Of a stretch of 34,284 nt of DNA, positions 26,650 through 33,995 are shown in pieces. The notes under the pieces were generated by a model, which saw only the letters and a list, made by a program, of their open reading frames with translations, was not told the origin of the DNA and ran no database searches. The position numbers and the translations under genes are program-made. The DNA comes from Pseudodonghicola xiamenensis DSM 18339 (GTDB lineage Bacteria > Pseudomonadota > Alphaproteobacteria > Rhodobacterales > Rhodobacteraceae): positions 1 through 34,284 of the forward strand of contig NZ_AUBS01000037.1 in NCBI RefSeq assembly GCF_000429365.1, in the 5' to 3' direction. Each line of letters opens with the position of its first letter. The stretch's first letter is position 1.

Positions 26650-26955
26650 ATGCCCGCAATGATCGATATTGACCGGATATTCCGTGAGAACCTCGCCAGT
26701 CCGCCATCCGAACGCACGCTGCCCTGGGAGGAAGCCCGCGACGGCATCACAGTGGTCGTGGAGCCGAAACCGCATTGGGCGGATGACATGCGCGCCTTCC
26801 GTCTCGAAGCCCGCGCCTATTGCCGTTACGCCGATTGGACAGCGAACGGAGGTCATGTCCGGTTCTACGGTCATATCGACACCTCCGGCGATGAGGTGAT
26901 GATGAAAGCGCGCGCCATGATCGCCCGCGAGATCGCCGATGGACTCTGGGACTGA
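26650..26955 (+). CDS. hypothetical protein
   Basis: A 101-residue protein starting MPAMIDIDRIFRENLASPP. TTGGAG stands about 9 bases before the chosen ATG. A longer frame from 26557 would add a hydrophobic leader that is really the translated terminator and the end of the preceding gene, so I reject it. No family is recognised; the C-terminal part (VRFYGHIDTSGDEVMMKARA) suggests a small alpha/beta fold. Such genes are common between parB and the later genes of these accessory modules. Confidence 0.6.
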   Translation: MPAMIDIDRIFRENLASPPSERTLPWEEARDGITVVVEPKPHWADDMRAFRLEARAYCRYADWTANGGHVRFYGHIDTSGDEVMMKARAMIAREIADGLWD

Positions 26956-27370
26956 AGGGCAGTTCACGTCCGACGATAGCCGCCACCGTGGACCTGTCAT
27001 CGGCCTGTATGGCTCCAGCTCCAGCTGCACGACGGTGCCACTCATCATGTTCGGCATCGGTGTCCGCCCCCGTCCTCGAACACATTCCTGATGCCAGCAT
27101 GGCGGCAAAGCTGGCCGGGCGAAGCATCTGCAAGGGGGGATCCGGCGCCTGTCGGATGCAAGACACCACCCCCGCTTCCATTCGCTAACCTTGGTCTGAT
27201 CCGTCTCTTTGACATTCAACCCCGGAGGGGTCGGCTTACGCATACGTGCCGCCCTCGGGGATTCGGAAAAAGTCCGAACGCCCGAGGGTGAGTGCAGATC
27301 CGGTCAGACACGTCGGGCGCCTGTCGCGCGGGGGATGGTCCCCCGCCTCCAGTGACAGGAGCCAATCCCG
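26956..27370 (+). promoter_or_regulatory. gene-free 415-bp stretch with three successive hairpins
   Basis: No gene is seen. Near the 3' end, in order: ACCCC-GGA-GGGGT near 27218; a two-part hairpin CCCTCGGG/CCCGAGGG (27252-27288) with an inner stem TTCGGA/TCCGAA; and a nested pair at 27320-27359, outer CCTGTC/GACAGG and inner GCGGGGGA/TCCCCCGC with loop TGG. The outer 3' arm overlaps CAGGAG, the ribosome binding site of the gene at 27371, and the leader ends ATCCCG-ATG like the copies before 22090 and 27736. Confidence 0.5.
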
Positions 27371-27535
27371 ATGTCCTATGCAGATGCCACCGCTTTCGCC
27401 GCCAGCCTCGCCACCACGCTGATGGTCGTAATCGTCGTGTTCCAGGCCGGGGACGGAACCCACGGCGCCATACCCGCCGACGAGTTCGACGGCGACGAAG
27501 ACATGGTGAAGCTGGAACTGGATCCATGGGAGTAA
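27371..27535 (+). CDS. small single-span membrane protein
   Basis: A 54-residue protein. Residues 6-25 (ATAFAASLATTLMVVIVVFQ) are hydrophobic and should span the inner membrane; the C-terminal half is strongly acidic (DEFDGDEDMVKLELDPWE). The ribosome binding site CAGGAG and a structured leader of the same type as its neighbours support translation. I do not recognise a family. Its place in the plus-strand module suggests a function linked to the element. Confidence 0.6.
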   Translation: MSYADATAFAASLATTLMVVIVVFQAGDGTHGAIPADEFDGDEDMVKLELDPWE

Positions 27536-27679
27536 GGCGCGAAAGAGCCTCACCCCAAACGGCCCGAGCGCGGAGACCCGCGCTGCGGGCCTTCAGTGCC
27601 TCACGATGGTCCCCCATCGTCGGCAGCGGAACCGGGAACAAGCCCGGTCAGAGAGGAAGAGTGCGGGCCTTTCGGCCGT

Positions 27680-27727
27680 GACGGGTTGAGGGCTGGAGAG
27701 AGAGGCTCTCCGGCGCCCGTCATGGAG
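27680..27727 (+). promoter_or_regulatory. structured 5' leader of the 27736 gene (copy C)
   Basis: Outer stem GACGGG (27680-27685) / CCCGTC (27716-27721); inner 9-bp stem GCTGGAGAG (27692-27700) / CTCTCCGGC (27706-27714) with loop AGAGG; then GGAG (27724-27727). Compared with the ardC leader, both arms of the inner stem differ in a compensating way while the loop and outer stem are unchanged, which supports a selected RNA structure. Confidence 0.7.
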
Positions 27728-27735
27728 TGATCCCG

Positions 27736-28284
27736 ATGACCTTTGCCCGTTCCGAAACCTTCCGCTCCATCGGCCAGATTCTGGCGGCTGATGTTCTGCC
27801 TGCGCTTTATCGGTCGCAAAAGCTGCCGCTGCGGGTCTCTTGCCTCGGCGTCGCCAGCTATGACGCCAGTGACGCGGCGAACAGCTTCGACCGCGTGATC
27901 CCGCTTGGCGAATGCCCGTCACCGGAGGATGCCATCCAGGCCGCAGCCTTGTCCCTGTCGCGCGGTGATATTTGCATGGGGCCGAATAGCTTTCCGTATT
28001 TCCAGCCGCGCATCATGCTCATTCAGGACCGCGATCAGCGCCTGGTCCTCGCCGGCGAAATCCGCGCCGGCATTATCCTCTGGCAACAGCCGGTCGCATC
28101 CGATGCCGAGGCACGCAGGATTGTGACCGAGGCCAGCCGACTGCGCGGTATGGCATTCCTAGCCTCGGAGCCCGGGGATGCGAGACGGCTGCGTTACCGC
28201 GCCGCTGCGCTGGAGGCGCGGTTGGTTGATCCCTTCTGGCGCGAGACCGCGGCCGATCTGCTCCGCCTGCCACAGGCTGTCTGA
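27736..28284 (+). CDS. hypothetical protein of the ardC-parB module
   Basis: A 182-residue soluble protein starting MTFARSETFRSIGQILAAD. I choose the ATG at 27736, which has GGAG 8 bases upstream at the end of the structured leader, over an in-frame GTG at 27727. No known family or catalytic motif is recognised. It contains a beta-rich middle (RIMLIQDRDQRLVLAGEIRA) and a helical C-terminus. It shares its leader type with ardC and parB, so it is probably co-regulated with them. Confidence 0.7.
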   Translation: MTFARSETFRSIGQILAADVLPALYRSQKLPLRVSCLGVASYDASDAANSFDRVIPLGECPSPEDAIQAAALSLSRGDICMGPNSFPYFQPRIMLIQDRDQRLVLAGEIRAGIILWQQPVASDAEARRIVTEASRLRGMAFLASEPGDARRLRYRAAALEARLVDPFWRETAADLLRLPQAV

Positions 28285-28305
28285 GCTTCACCCTTTCCAT
28301 CCCAT

Positions 28306-28343
28306 CCGGCTCGGTTTCACGCCGGGCCATGTCATGCCCGGAG
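28306..28343 (+). promoter_or_regulatory. two mutually exclusive hairpins over a ribosome binding site
   Basis: CCGGC (28306-28310) can pair with GCCGG (28321-28325), or CCGGGC (28322-28327) can pair with GCCCGG (28336-28341). The second hairpin covers the start of the GGAG ribosome binding site (28340-28343) of the gene at 28350; the first would free it. This is a plausible translational switch, but not tested. Confidence 0.4.
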
Positions 28344-28349
28344 ACCATC

Positions 28350-28766
28350 ATGGCCGACTATTTCACCCATTTCTCCTGCCTGCTCGATGTGGGCACCCCC
28401 GAGCAGGCCGCCCGCGCGCTCGATCTCTACATTGCGCTCTCGGATGAGAATGCCGCTGGGGATCCGCCTTCGGACGGGTTTCTGCTTTCCATTCAACCCG
28501 AGCATGGCGGAACCCAGCTCTGGATGCGCGATGATGGCACCGGCGATCCCGAGCATGTCATCCAATTCGTCAAACGCTGCGCGAAGGAGTTCGGGCTGAC
28601 CGGCCTTTGGGGAATGCAATACGCCAATACCTGCTCGAAGCCGCGTGTGGACGGGTTCGGCGGCGGGGCGCACGTCCTCGATCTCGCCACCGGCGAGACG
28701 GTGGACTGGATCTATACCGATGGCTGGCTTTCCTCCGTTCTCGAAGGGAGAGATCCCTATGCCTGA
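28350..28766 (+). CDS. hypothetical protein
   Basis: A 138-residue acidic protein (MADYFTHFSCLLDVGTPEQA, then ALDLYIALSDENAAGDPPSDGF). GGAG lies 6 bases before the ATG at 28350; a frame from 28329 adds 7 residues encoded by the leader. I recognise no characterised family. The motif GLWGMQYANTCSKPRVDGFGGGAHVLDLATGE in the C-terminal half, with its Trp and Cys, looks conserved in style. It overlaps the next gene by 8 bp, so the two are translationally coupled and probably work together. Confidence 0.7.
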   Translation: MADYFTHFSCLLDVGTPEQAARALDLYIALSDENAAGDPPSDGFLLSIQPEHGGTQLWMRDDGTGDPEHVIQFVKRCAKEFGLTGLWGMQYANTCSKPRVDGFGGGAHVLDLATGETVDWIYTDGWLSSVLEGRDPYA

Positions 28767-29403
28767 GATCATCGAAACCACCGTCTATCGCCTCGAAGAG
28801 CTTTCCGATGCAGCCAGGGACAAAGCCCGCGCCTGGTATCGCGAAGGTGGCTTCGACGATGACTGGTACGATGCCGTCTATGAGGATTTCCAGCGCGTCG
28901 CGGAAATTCTGGGTTTGGACCTCAAGACCCGTACCGTCCGGTTGATGGGCGGTGGGACACGGCAGGACCCTTGCATCTGGTTCCGGGGCTTCTGGAACCA
29001 GGGGGATGGTGCGTGCTTTGAATTGTGGTATTCCTACCAGAAACACGCTCCGCGCCGGATCAGGGAATACGCCCCCCAGGATACCGCGCTTCACCGCATC
29101 GCCGACGCCCTTCAGGCGATCCAGCGGCGCAATTTCTACCAGCTACGCGCCGAGGCCGCCCATCGTGGCCATTATTACCATGAGTATTGCATGGCGATCT
29201 CGGTCGAGCGTGACAGCCCGAACTGGCAGGACTTGACCGCCGACGCCGAGGAGGTGGTTATCGAGGCGTTGCGCGATCTCGCCCGTTGGCTCTATCGCCA
29301 GCTCGAGCGCGAGTTTGACTATCTATCCTCGGATGAGTCCGTCGATGAGGCCATCATCGCCAACGGCTACACGTTCACCGAAGCCGGCCAACGGTTTGGG
29401 TGA
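28759..29403 (+). CDS. conserved mobile-element protein of unknown function
   Basis: A 214-residue protein starting MPEIIETTVYRLEELSDAA. Distinct motifs are RDKARAWYREGGFDDDWYD, LMGGGTRQDPCIWFRGFW and HRGHYYHEYCMAISVERD, with many aromatic, His and Cys residues. I know similar proteins from alphaproteobacterial plasmids and ICEs but no established function. GGGAGAG precedes the ATG at 28759, inside the end of the upstream gene (8-bp overlap); the longer frame from 28645 is out of register with that gene and rejected. It ends 12 bp from the convergent fic gene. Confidence 0.75.
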   Translation: MPEIIETTVYRLEELSDAARDKARAWYREGGFDDDWYDAVYEDFQRVAEILGLDLKTRTVRLMGGGTRQDPCIWFRGFWNQGDGACFELWYSYQKHAPRRIREYAPQDTALHRIADALQAIQRRNFYQLRAEAAHRGHYYHEYCMAISVERDSPNWQDLTADAEEVVIEALRDLARWLYRQLEREFDYLSSDESVDEAIIANGYTFTEAGQRFG

Positions 29404-29415
29404 GGAGGCTCGGCC

Positions 29416-30960
29416 TCAGAATTCCTCCTGCAACTCCGCATAGATGGCTTCGATCCGGTTGGCCTCCTCGTCGGTTAGTGCGGCGAACTCCTTCGCTCTG
29501 GCGCGTCCGGAAAGCCTGCCATCGTTCTGGTGCAGGAAACGAAACAGCAGGTCGAGCACGCGGTCCGGCATGTCGATCAGGCCCGAGACGCGGGACTTGA
29601 ACCCGTCATAGGCACGCAGGAACCGGGTCTCTGCTGGCAGGTCATGGTCGATTGTCTGAGCCACGCAGGCGAAGAGGAATTCGGCATGGGGCGTGGCATC
29701 GAAGAAGCGATAGAAATCGCCGGTGTCGTTCAGCACCTCGACGTTCCCGCGATCGGTTGGGCGCCAGCTGACATGGGGCAGCAGTCGACGCGAATAGCTC
29801 TCGAGCACCTGCCGATAAGCTTCGATCCGTTCGAGGATCACCGCCGACACCGGGAAGACCAGCCCAGGCGGATTGAAGCCGCGTGCAGCAAGCACGTGGT
29901 GGATCAGGTAGCGATGAAGGCGCCCGTTGCCGTCCTCGAACGGGTGGATATAGACGAAGCCGAAGGCGAGGCCGGCAGCCGCCAGAACAGGGTCGAGCCC
30001 CGGGGCGATATTGCGGTCGAACGCTTCGAGCCCGGCGATCAGCGCAGGCAGGTCTTCATGCCGGGCGCTGACGTGATCGGGCAGGGGGGCGCCGGTCGCG
30101 CGGTCATGCTCGCCAATGAAGCCACCGTCCTGCCGCAGGCCCAGATGGACGAAGCGGGCATCGCCGATGACGATGCGTTGCAGGCGTTCGAGTTCTGCCC
30201 GGTCGATCGGATGCCGCCCGGCTTCGCCGATGATCTGGCCCCAGCGCCGGATGCGATCCTGGGGCGGGTTCTCGCCTTCGATCTGGAAACTCGACCGTGA
30301 ATCCTTGAGCAGCAGGAAGGCTGCCGTGCGCGCGAGCAGATCGGCGGGCACTTCGGCCAGCACCGCGCGGGCCTCGGCTGCCAGATCGCGGGCGATGAAG
30401 GCCTCGATTGCCGGAGTGCGGAAGATCATCGGGCAGAAATCGGGGGTGCCGGGCAGGTTGTTGCGGACCCGGTGGCGCGGTGAGGGGGCGCCCTCTGCGT
30501 CCCATTGGAGCTTGGCATCGACCACGGGCGCGTAATTGCCGCGTGTGGCGTCGGGCAGATCCAATTCCGCGCCGAGGAGCCACTCGTAGAGGAACCAGAC
30601 CCTGCGCGCGTAGCTGCCCGTCGGGGCGGCCTCGACAATGGCCTGGATCGGCTCCGGGCCGGTTGCCATGAACAGCCGCTTGAGAACTGCCAGATCCAGC
30701 CCCTCGTAGCGCAGCGCGAAGGTCAGATGACCGATGAGGCTCGCCTCGGGTTCATGGCGGGGCGTGTAGAGGCGCCAGCCGTCGGCCGCGTAGACCTTGT
30801 GACGTGGGCCGATGGCGGAAAGTGTCCGGGGCAGGGGCGTTGCGAGCGCATAGGCATCGATCAGCGCAGCATAGCCCGCAGGTGTGGCCTCCTCGGGGAG
30901 CCAGCGCTCGTGAAAAACGGTTACGGCACCTGAAAACGGATTCCTTTGCGCCTGCTCCAT
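29416..30960 (-). CDS. Fic-domain protein, self-inhibited class
   Basis: A 514-residue Fic protein. The active-site motif HPFEDGNGRLHR (339-350) is complete: catalytic His339, Asp/Glu and the phosphate-binding Asn/Arg. The inhibitory motif SFQIEG (Ser224-Gly229) lies N-terminal to the Fic core, as in class II Fic proteins, so Glu228 should hold the enzyme inactive until relieved. The expected activity is AMP transfer from ATP to target proteins. A helical C-terminal region (about 400-514) may bind targets or DNA. It is transcribed against the plus-strand module, with its own promoter region, so it looks like independently acquired cargo. Targets are unknown. Confidence 0.9.
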   Translation of the reverse strand: MEQAQRNPFSGAVTVFHERWLPEEATPAGYAALIDAYALATPLPRTLSAIGPRHKVYAADGWRLYTPRHEPEASLIGHLTFALRYEGLDLAVLKRLFMATGPEPIQAIVEAAPTGSYARRVWFLYEWLLGAELDLPDATRGNYAPVVDAKLQWDAEGAPSPRHRVRNNLPGTPDFCPMIFRTPAIEAFIARDLAAEARAVLAEVPADLLARTAAFLLLKDSRSSFQIEGENPPQDRIRRWGQIIGEAGRHPIDRAELERLQRIVIGDARFVHLGLRQDGGFIGEHDRATGAPLPDHVSARHEDLPALIAGLEAFDRNIAPGLDPVLAAAGLAFGFVYIHPFEDGNGRLHRYLIHHVLAARGFNPPGLVFPVSAVILERIEAYRQVLESYSRRLLPHVSWRPTDRGNVEVLNDTGDFYRFFDATPHAEFLFACVAQTIDHDLPAETRFLRAYDGFKSRVSGLIDMPDRVLDLLFRFLHQNDGRLSGRARAKEFAALTDEEANRIEAIYAELQEEF

Positions 30961-30998
30961 GAAATTCAGTTCTTGGTCCTGATGATGGATATCAAGTC

Positions 30999-31035
30999 AG
31001 TATATCTCATGAATATTGATTACAATCAATGAGAT
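30999..31035 (-). promoter_or_regulatory. candidate fic promoter overlapped by nested palindromes
   Basis: On the minus strand TATACT (31004-30999) makes a good minus-10, with TTGATT (31029-31024) 19 bases upstream as a possible minus-35. Around it are two nested inverted repeats: ATTGATT-AC-AATCAAT (31015-31030) and ATCTCAT / ATGAGAT (31004-31010 and 31029-31035). A repressor bound here would block the promoter. The local AT-richness contrasts with the GC-rich flanks. Confidence 0.5.
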
Positions 31036-31118
31036 CTTGCGAAAATTGATGGTGCAGCGCTGTCGCCCCCGGGTCTGCGAGGTGATGGGGCATGAGGTGC
31101 CGAGTCAGAGAGGGGGCC

Positions 31119-31186
31119 GGGACGGGGTGAGTCCGGGTGGTCGAGAGAGAGCACTATCCGGGCTTGTCCCTCCCGCTCTCCGAGGA
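31119..31186 (+). promoter_or_regulatory. structured 5' leader of the strawberry-notch-like gene (copy D)
   Basis: Outer stem GGGAC (31119-31123) / GTCCC (31166-31170); inner stem CCGGGTGGT (31133-31141) / ACTATCCGG (31153-31161), nine pairs including two G-U; loop contains GAGAGAGAG. GAGG (31182-31185) follows. The plan is that of copies A-C, but almost all stem bases differ, making it a diverged member of the family. Confidence 0.5.
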
Positions 31187-31194
31187 TCTCCGAC

Positions 31195-33756
31195 ATGAAC
31201 ATCTCGTCTCCCGTGACCGATCCGGTTACGCCGCTCGGCGCCGCGCCCGCGATCCTGGCCGCCGCCAATCTCCTCCTTCCCCATCTCGAACGCGGCCAGC
31301 GCGTCGATACTGCGATCCTGCGCGATGCGATGGAAACCGCTTTCGGCGCGTCCGACGCCACCGGCGCCTGGGACTGGAAGCTCGCCTATGAGGCCGGTGA
31401 GGTCGCCACGGTTCTGTTCCTGCGCAAATACGGAAAGACGCTCTTCTGTAAAGCCGCATCTCCGGTTTCCCGGCTCGTGTCGCTGGCGAAGATCGCGGGG
31501 TTGTTGCCGACGCAGACCCGCCGCTCCGAGGAAAGCCAGAGCTTCCAGCAGTTCAGCACACCTCTGCCTCTCGGCCTTGCCGCCCTGACCGCGGCCGCGA
31601 TCACGCCTGACGATTTGGTGCTGGAGCCTTCGGCCGGCACCGGCCTGATGGCGATCCTGGCGCAGACTGCCGGCGGCTCGCTGATCCTCAACGAGTTTGC
31701 CGAGACCCGCGCCGATCTTCTCTCGTCCCTCTTTCCGGCCTTTCCCGTCACCCGGTTCGACGCCGCCCAGATCGACGATCATCTGGTCCCGGAGACCGTG
31801 CCGTCGGTAGTGCTGATGAACCCGCCTTTCTCGGTCCTGGCCAATGTCGAGGGGCGGATGGCGGATGCTGCCCTTCGTCATGTTGCCTCGGCGCTGGCCC
31901 GGCTTGCTCCTGGCGGACGGCTGGTCACGATCGCCGGGGCCAATTTCAGCCCGGAAGCACCGGCCTGGCGCGACGCCTTCATGCGCCTGCAGGATCGCGG
32001 GCGCGTGGTCTTCACTGCGGCCATCGATGGCGCGGTCTTTGCGAAGCACGGTACCAGCATCGATACGCGGCTGACCGTCATCGACAAGCTGCCTGCCGAC
32101 GATCCGTCCTTTTTCCCGGCATCAAAGGGCACCGCACCGGATGTCGCCACGCTGCTCGGCTGGATCAAAAGCCAGGTTCCGCCGCGCTTGCCGGTCTCGC
32201 TGCCGAAGGTCGCTTCTCCCATGCCGGCGGCTGCCCCGAAGACCGTGCGCGGTTATCTCGCTCGCGCCACAGCGTCCCGACCCGCCGCCGCACCAGCGTC
32301 CGATCCCGAGGGGGTGGAGCTCGAGTATGAGACCGTGGACTGGGCGCCGCCCGAAGGCGCGCGCTTGTCGGACGCGATCTATGAGGAATATGCGCTGCAA
32401 TCGCTGCGTATTCCCGGCGCACAGCCGCATCCGACCAGGCTGGTACAGTCTGCCGCCATGGCCTCGGTCGCACCGCCGAAGCCGTCCTACCGGCCCATGC
32501 TGCCCGCCGACATCCGTACCCGCCTGTCGGACGCGCAGTTGGAGACGGTGATCTATGCAGGGGAAGCCCATGCCGATCACCTCGCCGGCGCATGGACCGT
32601 GGACGAACATTTCGACAACGTGCGCGCCGCCGCCGAGGATGCCGCCGGAGCTGTCCGCTTCCGCCGGGGCTTCATGCTCGGTGACGGCACCGGCGCCGGC
32701 AAGGGCCGTCAGTCGGCCGGGATCATCCTCGACAACTGGCTGCGTGGCCGCCGCAAGGCGGTCTGGATCAGCAAGTCCGACAAGCTGATCGAGGATGCGC
32801 AGCGCGACTGGTCGGCGCTCGGCATGGAACGCCTGCTGGTAACGCCACTCTCGCGCTTCTCTCAAGGGGCAAAGATCACGCTGTCGGAAGGCATCCTGTT
32901 TACCACCTATGCCACGCTGCGCTCCGACGACCGGGGCGAGAAGGTTTCGCGCGTCAAGCAGATCGTCGAATGGTTGGGCACCGATTTCGATGGGGTCATC
33001 ATCTTCGACGAGAGCCATGCGATGCAGAATGCCGGTGGCGGTAAGGGAGACCGCGGCGATATCGCCGCCAGCCAGCAGGGACGCGCAGGCCTGCGGCTCC
33101 AGCATGCCCTGCCGGATGCGCGCGTGGTCTATGTCTCGGCAACCGGGGCCACGACAGTCCACAACCTCGCCTATGCCCAGCGGCTCGGTCTCTGGGGTGG
33201 CGAGGATTTTCCGTTCCAGACCCGCGCCGAGTTCGTCGAGGCGATCGAGGCCGGCGGCGTGGCAGCCATGGAGGTGCTCGCCCGCGATTTGCGTTCTCTC
33301 GGCCTCTATACCGCGCGCTCGCTCTCCTACGACGGCGTCGAATACGAACTGGTCGAGCACAAGCTCACCGAAGAGCAGCGCCGCATCTATGACGCTTACG
33401 CGGCCGCATTCGCCGTGATCCATGGAAACCTGGCCGCGGCGATGGAGGCGGCCAACATCACCGGCAGTGAAGGCACGCTAAACCGGCAGGCCAAATCCGC
33501 AGCGCGGTCGGCCTTCGAGAGCACCAAGCAGCGCTTCTTCGGGCATCTGCTGACCTCGATGAAAACCCCGACGCTGATCCGTTCGATCGAAGCCGATCTG
33601 GCGGCGGGCCATGCGGCCGTCATCCAGATCGTCTCGACCGGCGAGGCGCTGATGGAACGGCGACTAGCCGAGATACCCACCGACGAATGGAACGACATTT
33701 CCGTCGATGTCACGCCGAGGGAATATGTCTTATCCGGAGCTCGGGATAAGACATAA
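31195..33756 (+). CDS. strawberry-notch-like methyltransferase/helicase, truncated by insertion
   Basis: An 853-residue product of a larger gene. The N-terminal methyltransferase-like domain has EPSAGTG (144-150) and NPPF (209-212). The strawberry-notch helicase domain follows: Walker A GTGAGKG (498-504), DESH (605-608) and SATG (648-651). Family members on alphaproteobacterial plasmids and ICEs are about 1,400 residues or more and continue with a C-terminal helicase domain. Here the frame is cut just after TPREYV and ends with a few codons from the inserted element. The product lacks the second helicase lobe and is probably inactive as a helicase. Function of the intact family in bacteria is unknown; the combination suggests DNA processing or modification of the transferring element. 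Confidence 0.82.
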   Translation: MNISSPVTDPVTPLGAAPAILAAANLLLPHLERGQRVDTAILRDAMETAFGASDATGAWDWKLAYEAGEVATVLFLRKYGKTLFCKAASPVSRLVSLAKIAGLLPTQTRRSEESQSFQQFSTPLPLGLAALTAAAITPDDLVLEPSAGTGLMAILAQTAGGSLILNEFAETRADLLSSLFPAFPVTRFDAAQIDDHLVPETVPSVVLMNPPFSVLANVEGRMADAALRHVASALARLAPGGRLVTIAGANFSPEAPAWRDAFMRLQDRGRVVFTAAIDGAVFAKHGTSIDTRLTVIDKLPADDPSFFPASKGTAPDVATLLGWIKSQVPPRLPVSLPKVASPMPAAAPKTVRGYLARATASRPAAAPASDPEGVELEYETVDWAPPEGARLSDAIYEEYALQSLRIPGAQPHPTRLVQSAAMASVAPPKPSYRPMLPADIRTRLSDAQLETVIYAGEAHADHLAGAWTVDEHFDNVRAAAEDAAGAVRFRRGFMLGDGTGAGKGRQSAGIILDNWLRGRRKAVWISKSDKLIEDAQRDWSALGMERLLVTPLSRFSQGAKITLSEGILFTTYATLRSDDRGEKVSRVKQIVEWLGTDFDGVIIFDESHAMQNAGGGKGDRGDIAASQQGRAGLRLQHALPDARVVYVSATGATTVHNLAYAQRLGLWGGEDFPFQTRAEFVEAIEAGGVAAMEVLARDLRSLGLYTARSLSYDGVEYELVEHKLTEEQRRIYDAYAAAFAVIHGNLAAAMEAANITGSEGTLNRQAKSAARSAFESTKQRFFGHLLTSMKTPTLIRSIEADLAAGHAAVIQIVSTGEALMERRLAEIPTDEWNDISVDVTPREYVLSGARDKT
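33724..33755. repeat. 32-bp near-perfect palindrome at element end (att core)
   Basis: Arms TATGTCTTATCC (33724-33735) and GGATAAGACATA (33744-33755) flank the 8 bases GGAGCTCG; only one position pair (33736/33743) breaks perfect symmetry. Two 12-bp inverted arms around a 6-8-bp centre is the usual plan of a tyrosine-recombinase crossover site. It marks the point where the strawberry-notch-like gene is broken. Confidence 0.7.
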
Positions 33757-33765
33757 TATGCCGCG

Positions 33766-33780
33766 TCAGCATTATGCTGA
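33766..33780. repeat. second palindrome inside the element end
   Basis: TCAGCAT-T-ATGCTGA, 7-bp arms around one base, 10 bp inside the first palindrome. It may be an accessory protein-binding site for recombination or a regulator site for the genes that follow. Confidence 0.45.
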
Positions 33781-33878
33781 GTTCGGGGCTTCAAGCTGTT
33801 GTTCTGGTGATTCATTTTCAGGTTTCCGCTTTGGATAATCATGATGCCTCTGCTCTCAACCGCAGAAGGACATCCCCC

Positions 33879-33995
33879 ATGAACTCCCCCTCGAACTCTC
33901 CGCTCGGCTGCCATGCAGACCTTCTTACGCCAGTCTCTTCCGCGCTTTATGCTGGGCGGGACGGAAGAGACTGGGTGGAAATCGCGGGTGGCTGA
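33879..33995 (+). CDS. small frame preceding the TOTE gene
   Basis: A 38-residue frame, MNSPSNSPLGCHADLLTPVS and on, with a good ribosome binding site (AGAAGGA about 9 bases upstream). Its stop overlaps the GTG start of the TOTE gene by 8 bp, suggesting coupling. No similarity recognised; it may be a leader peptide or a small regulator. Confidence 0.35.
   Translation: MNSPSNSPLGCHADLLTPVSSALYAGRDGRDWVEIAGG

Noticed and set aside
32122..33423. 433-residue minus-strand frame opposite the strawberry-notch-like gene
   Set aside because: Antisense shadow; methyltransferase and helicase motifs are on the plus strand.
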